Assembly: GCA_006937955.1 (NCBI GenBank)
Contig: SSNP01000031.1
Location: forward strand, 4,552,875-4,616,874
DNA from: Pachypanchax playfairii
Taxonomy: Eukaryota > Chordata > Actinopteri > Cyprinodontiformes > Aplocheilidae
Direction: 5' to 3'
DNA: 64,000 bases
Shown: in pieces, positions 58,568 to 64,000 of the stretch
Position numbering within the stretch: position 1 is the first letter of the stretch
Layout of the letters: each line of letters starts with the position of its first letter
Position numbers and translations under genes: made by a program
Notes under the pieces: model-generated
Told to the model about the DNA's origin: nothing
The model's database searches: none
What the model saw: only the letters and a program-made list of their open reading frames with translations

Positions 58568-61500
58568 CTGGCAAGATCCTCTTTTATTGTTAATGCAATC
58601 ATGACGTTGCTAAACTCTAAGCTGTCAAGAAATGGGTTTTCCTTGTCCATACATTAGCAGCCTATTACCATGGACATCCTACCATGTGCTGCACCACACA
58701 CTGGACCTCGCACAGGTACAACTCTCTTATGCCCTTTTTCCACTACAGTTGGAATGGTAAGGAACGGGTAGGTTCAGACCCGTTCTTTTTTTTGGGCCAA
58801 CCCGACCTTTTTTTCAGAAAACCTCTGCCTCACATGTCGTGCAACAAGTTTTTCCTTTAGAAAAACCCACACAGGCCAAGTTCGAAGTACAAAAATAACT
58901 CAATTTCCTTCATTGTTTCCCGCTCTCAATGCACACATCCATGTTTGTTTACTACTCTTGTGTCAAATATGAATGACATCACGGACCTTTTGAAACCACT
59001 TGCTAAGCTGAGCCTGCTCATGCCCTCAAGACTCAGTTAACCATTTAGGTGCCAAAGTTGCAGAATTGCACCAGGTTTGTACCTGTAAATAGAACCTTGT
59101 TTCTACCCACCACCACTGGTGGTAGTCATGCATAAAGTGCGGCTGGTATTCTGGTAATGAGAGTATCTTTTTCAATAGATAGAGAAGAAAGTCATATCTT
59201 TTCCTGTTACTGTTTAATGAGATAAAAAAGAATAAAACATCTGTGTCAGCTGGACCTGCAGGGACAGATGGAGATAGTTACATATAAGAAGTTTTATTCA
59301 GAATTGTTGAAAAATGCCCTTATTTTAGATCCATACTGTTTTTATGTAAATACAAGTTTAAAAAAGCAGAAATTCTCATCACATAACATGTAGCTTTAGT
59401 CTGATATTATGAATGAATTTGAATACTTTATTTACATAAATGTAGACATTTCAATGGCTTTATTTTCATTTACAGATATTTTTTGTTTTTATGTATATAC
59501 AATTACAAAAAAACACTGAAAAGTAACATAACATAAACTGAGTTGTATCTCTTTAACATTCATGGTTTGAAAGCTACAAACCTGTAACAATGTGAAGGTG
59601 GTCCAAACAACTCTGAATATACAAACAACAATGATTTTGGTCTGTCTTCCATTTAACTTGGATGTTAGACCAGTCATTTTGCTGCTAGAGTTCCCAGCTC
59701 CATCACCTCAGCCGCTCCCACCTGAATGTAGGGTAATAACATGTGAACAGAACAGCTACTAATTTTCTTTGTGTGACTTTGCCGCCCAAGGTGTGCGAGA
59801 TGCCTCTGTGTGTCTCAGCCTCCACATTGCAGGCGCTGTGTGGGGATCACAGAACAACACACAGCATGCACAATGAGGATACCCTAACACACTGTTTCGC
59901 TTTGCCACAGGCTAATTAGAACTGGATGGACGAACTGATTAGACCGACCTATTAGATCCAGAGATATGCATTTTTACTCAGCTTTGAAACGTTATTACGT
60001 ACAAGAACTCAACAGAAAGAGCTACATCTCTAAATAATTTTAATGGAAACTCATTTGAGCCAGAGCAGTGAGGTAGTTTTATTAGAATTACATTCTCATA
60101 AGATTAAATTAACTTCTGCTTGACTTGCATTCACAGACAGAGCCATGGGGGAAAAACTGGCATCAGTGGCAAGAGGCAGTAAAGTCAATGGATGACCATC
60201 TGTCACTTCACTCTCTTCATGATAAAAGGTCTGTTTTTACTTTAATCAGAGGTGATTTTATCAAACAATGTCATGTTTCTGAAATTAGGATCTATTTATG
60301 AGTGAAAAGCCCCCTTTACACTGGATGATGACCCTATGATGTAAAGAGTCAGATCTTGGATGATTCTTTGTAGGGTCTTTGTGAGGTTTTCATAACGAGC
60401 TTACCATCTCTGTGGTGATGCTTCTTATTTTGCATGATTCAAAATGAAAGGTTTGCAGTGGATATGAGCACGGGCACAGGTTCTGTACTAAAGTGGTGGT
60501 GGGTTAAATCCCCCCCACCAAATCACACCCTGAAAATAGCCCAAATTTGCTCTCTGGAACTTAATTAACCCATGGGTATGAATAAAGGAACTTGAACTTT
60601 CATCAGCTGTTCAGCCAGTTTAGAGGAACAAACAGGCTCTTGGATGTTTGGTATCATTGCTGCACCACACTGAACATGGAACAGATAAAGCAAAATATAA
60701 AAACCACCAAATAATGAAACTGTGTTATAAACTGTTGCATTTTAAAACAGTTTTTATAATTTTATTATTAATATTTTGAGTTTTTTTTAAGGTTTAAACT
60801 GTTAAGCAGAGTCTCAACTTTTTTCACATTGAGTCTTTTTGAAATTTTACTCCTTCTGATTTTGTATGACGTTAAAAAAAAACAAAAAAGCATGTTCACT
60901 GCTTCCTACATCTTTTATAATGTCAATAAAAATTTGATCATTTTTTCAGCTGTAAAACATTAAAAAAAACAACAACTCTGAATCCTATTTTGTAACTTTT
61001 AGCATAAATGCACTCCTTACTTTCTTTTACTGAATAGCGGCTAACTGGTTTGTTTAAACTGACAGATGCATATTGTGGCTTTGGGTCATGGTAAATAAAC
61101 GATGCAGCAAAGGGACTTTTTATTCCTAAGAAATGACGCGTTCCTCTTTGGGCCAATCTGTAAACATCTTGTGCTACTCACTCTTTATTGCTTGAGAGAC
61201 TAAGTGAACACCAGCATGTACTCATGGGGCCTTTTGAATTGAATTTATCTGACAGGTTATTAATACTTTAGACATGGATTTTATTTATGTAGTACCATGT
61301 TACTGAGGCTATGTTTCCAAGCTTCTTCTGTGACATTAAGCTGCATTTCTGAGCATAAAAACAATCATCTTGGAAGGAAAACTTCATCTTGAGTACAAAA
61401 CTTTGTGAAAACATGGAAATGGATAGAAAATTCAAGAGAAACAACCAAATTAAGATGCAACAAAATTGAATGTGTTTACATCGATAAGGATATTTTATAT

Positions 61501-62333
61501 TGCTCCCAAATAAATAACATTCCAATGCATATCTTGTATATATAATCAGAGAATCAGCTTCATTCATAAAACTCGCAGGAGTGCCTCATCATCTCAATGT
61601 CTCTGTCATCCTGATGAATCAAGTCTCCAAGGTGCCCTCCAGCCAAATGCATCACAGAGGCTTGGCTCTAGACATACATTATGTGGGCGATGGAGTCTGA
61701 GTGAGCATCAAAACATTTTGTGTCCTGTGTGTAGCAAGGTGAAGTCATTTCCATCTTAAAAAGCTATACAGCGTTCGCAAATCCTCTCGGGTCAATCGGA
61801 TATCGAATGCGCCACCCGGAAAAATATACAATTTAAAACATTCCTTTAGAGAAAAGCCATGAGACGAGTTCTGTCACAAAGATTTGGATGCAGTGGGCTC
61901 ACGGTTTCCATAACAACCAACTGCCCTTGCCAACAAAGAGTACTTGTGTCCGACTGTAAAATACTCCGCAGCCCTGCAAGCAAGCTTTAAATGTACTTTT
62001 ATGTGGGAAGACAAGTGCTGCCAAGTGTTTTTACCATTACTCCAATAATATTTGATCTTTTTTTTTTTCTCTGAGGTTGCAATATATCTCAGCCAGTGAG
62101 CCGCTTTGCTTAATATCACTGGGCTGCAACTGTTGGTAACTACTTGGAGATGTAAAATTGCTCAATTTAAGGTGGAATCATGCAGAGTGGTTTCATGTGA
62201 TGCCTTTTTGTCTGTTGAAACTTCAAATAAATTGTGACATTTGAGAGTCATTTGTGCAGATTTTTGTGCAACTCATTTTGAGCCCAGATTTTGTCACAAA
62301 CTGTCTTGATTATGTCTCAATTTGATCCCAATA
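58568..62333. other. Unassigned sequence; possible half MITE near 58735
   Basis: GCCCTTTTTCCACTAC at 58733-58748 looks like the left end of a common teleost MITE, but I see no matching right end. The rest is AT-rich without recognised features. Confidence 0.35.
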
Positions 62334-62336
62334 TTA

Positions 62337-62952
62337 CCCCTGCTTTCCACTGGACTTGTAAGCAGCGCGCAACTTTAGTGACGCGTAATACGCAGCCGAT
62401 AGCCGTCAATAAAATCAACCAGAAAGAAAAAATAAATAGTCAATCACATCCTTTCCACTGCTCGTGCAGCAGCGCGCATGAGACGAGTTCCAGAAGTGTA
62501 GCGTCGCGAGCATTACGCAGCAGTTCTATTTTTTTACGCACTACGCTTCTAAAACGTGTCAAGTTCAGCAGTTTAGTCTGGACCAGACAGAAAATCAGGC
62601 ATTCATACCTGGAAGTTTCAAAATAAAAGGACACGTTCTGGATTTCTGTCTGCAAGACTACGAAAAAATGCAGTACCTGTGATGGGTTTGAAGTCCGTAG
62701 GTGGTGTGAAAATAAGCCACATACAGTACCTTCTGGATACATGTCGTCTTTCTCCCCGCTTGTTGTTGTGTGTACTGACAAAATCACTATTTTCACTATT
62801 CTCATGAGATTTTGTGATCTTCCAGGACTAGCTGGATGTGACGCTGTGTGATGGATTTACACATGTGAAGCCCTCCCGGTAGGAAGGGATGCGCTGCTGA
62901 TTGCGCGAGCAAAACATTGCGCACTGCTGACGCGTCAAGTGGAAAAGAGCCT
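62337..62952. mobile_element. PIF/Harbinger-like MITE with TTA duplication
   Basis: 616 bp flanked by TTA (62334-62336, 62953-62955). The ends align in inverted sense over about 45 bp, with shared blocks TTTCCACT, GCAG(C/T)GCGCAA and CGCG. The interior also contains GCAGCGCGC and GCGCTGCTG palindromic blocks. ORFs on both strands inside show no transposase motif. Confidence 0.7.
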
Positions 62953-62955
62953 TTA

Positions 62956-64000
62956 GATTGAGCGTGCCAATAACCTGCCAAAGCAGAGAGATCACATTAT
63001 TGTGTACAGGGGAGATTTAAGACTTTGTTTCAATGCAAAATTCTATAAAGTGATTAAAATCTGTTCCTAAATGATATTCTGTAGATATTTCTATGCCAGG
63101 CCATCAGGGTCTGCAAAGCCTTCCTTGCAAGCCTAAAGTATTGAAATCGCAAACTGATGTTAATTATATTTTGTCCATGAATAATTATTAAATAATTCCA
63201 AAAGGTCTGTCCACTTCCATTTGTAGTTTTTCCAATGATTGAGCTGCTTCTAGACATGTACAGTATTTTCATATCAAAGTATTTAACCAGTCACATATCA
63301 GCCATCACTTGTTGCCAGGCAGAGTCAAAGTTTTTAGAACCCTGCATAGAGGCGTTCACAATCGGTTCTGCAGGTTTCTAACAGAAAATAAGCGTTGATG
63401 AATATGTTGCTTCAATCAATCAGATTTTGAGTTGGGGGCACCAAGGCCTGCTAGCTTTGTACGCCTGCTAGCGGCGGCGTACAATGTCAGCGTATTCACG
63501 TTGGGTTCGATAGTCAGAGAGTGAACCAGAGTTGTGGCACAAACAGGTGTTGATTTAATAGCTGTTGAGTCAACTGTCGATGTCTGAATGAAGAAGAGAT
63601 GAGCAGATTTATTGTCAAAGCCATTTTAACACAAATTTTTCAGATAAGCTGAACATTGTTAAAAGGTCAGGAAATTGTGAATTCTGATTTCTTTAAGGAT
63701 GGATAATTTGTACGACAGAGTAACTGACTTCTTTTTGAAGAAAAAATAAACAGAAAAATAAAAAAACAGTTATTGAAAGATGGATTGATTCCAACGCAGC
63801 ACCACTGAAGGCCCAGGTGGGAATTGCATGGCCCGCCACTGAGAAATCCTTAGTTTTGGTTTTAGTTACCCTGTTGTTTTACATTGAGAAATGGTTTGGC
63901 TGCCATGGGTAGTAATTTGCAAAAGTAGTGAAAAATTCAATAAAAAAATTTTTTACAAAGAAATCATGATATAATATTTCCAAGATATCACCCTTGCATA
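62956..64000. other. Unassigned sequence
   Basis: Nothing recognised up to the window end. Confidence 0.4.

Noticed and set aside
58733..59120. Complete MITE starting GCCCTTTTTCCACTAC
   Set aside because: No inverted right end or target duplication found. At most half an element.
62291..62805. Overlapping ORFs of 111 and 121 codons as genes
   Set aside because: They lie within a Harbinger-like MITE and show no transposase or other domain motif.

Overview
The window reads as non-coding, repeat-rich vertebrate DNA, most likely from a teleost fish. The reasons are two near-identical Tc1/mariner elements of the Sleeping Beauty size class, an L2-like LINE remnant, a tRNA-derived SINE, and many short DNA transposons (MITEs) of hAT, PIF/Harbinger and TTAA-target types. 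Several repeat sequences are ones I recognise as common in teleost genomes. I found no convincing host exon on either strand. The only intact protein-coding genes are two Tc1 transposases. The stretch is therefore probably intergenic or deep intronic. No species can be named from it.

Layout. 1-5.9 kb: decayed LINE 3' end with an odd hairpin at its 5' junction, then fragments of interspersed repeats. 5.9-7.5 kb: complete Tc1 element, copy 1. 7.5-16 kb: mostly unassigned AT-rich DNA, with fragments of a TA-flanked DNA transposon and a SINE. 16.1-16.9 kb: Harbinger MITE that still carries a transposase first exon with a splice donor. 19.9-21.9 kb: TTAA-flanked element (copy A) with two guests, a hAT MITE and a 1-kb element carrying inward-facing remnants of a THAP-domain exon and of a second gene's 5' exon. 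23.6-29.9 kb: further TTAA, Harbinger and hAT MITEs and an (ATCC)n tract. 31.9-38.9 kb: more MITEs and TTAA element copy B. 40.7-44.3 kb: a nest of five elements with Tc1 copy 2 inside, interrupted by an 87-base assembly gap. 45.1-56.05 kb: an uninterrupted minisatellite of about 11 kb with a 21-bp unit (some 18-bp units). 56-64 kb: unassigned DNA with a hAT MITE and a Harbinger MITE.

How the parts relate. Copy 1 of Tc1 has both 200-bp inverted repeats with internal direct repeats, a TATA-like box, an intact DD34E transposase and a TA target duplication, so it could be autonomous. The MITEs are internally deleted passengers, and three of them keep pieces of the genes of their parents. The minisatellite is stop-free in all six reading frames for most of its length, which produces huge but meaningless ORFs. 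It is the most striking structure here. The most informative biology is in the transposon nesting and in the THAP element.
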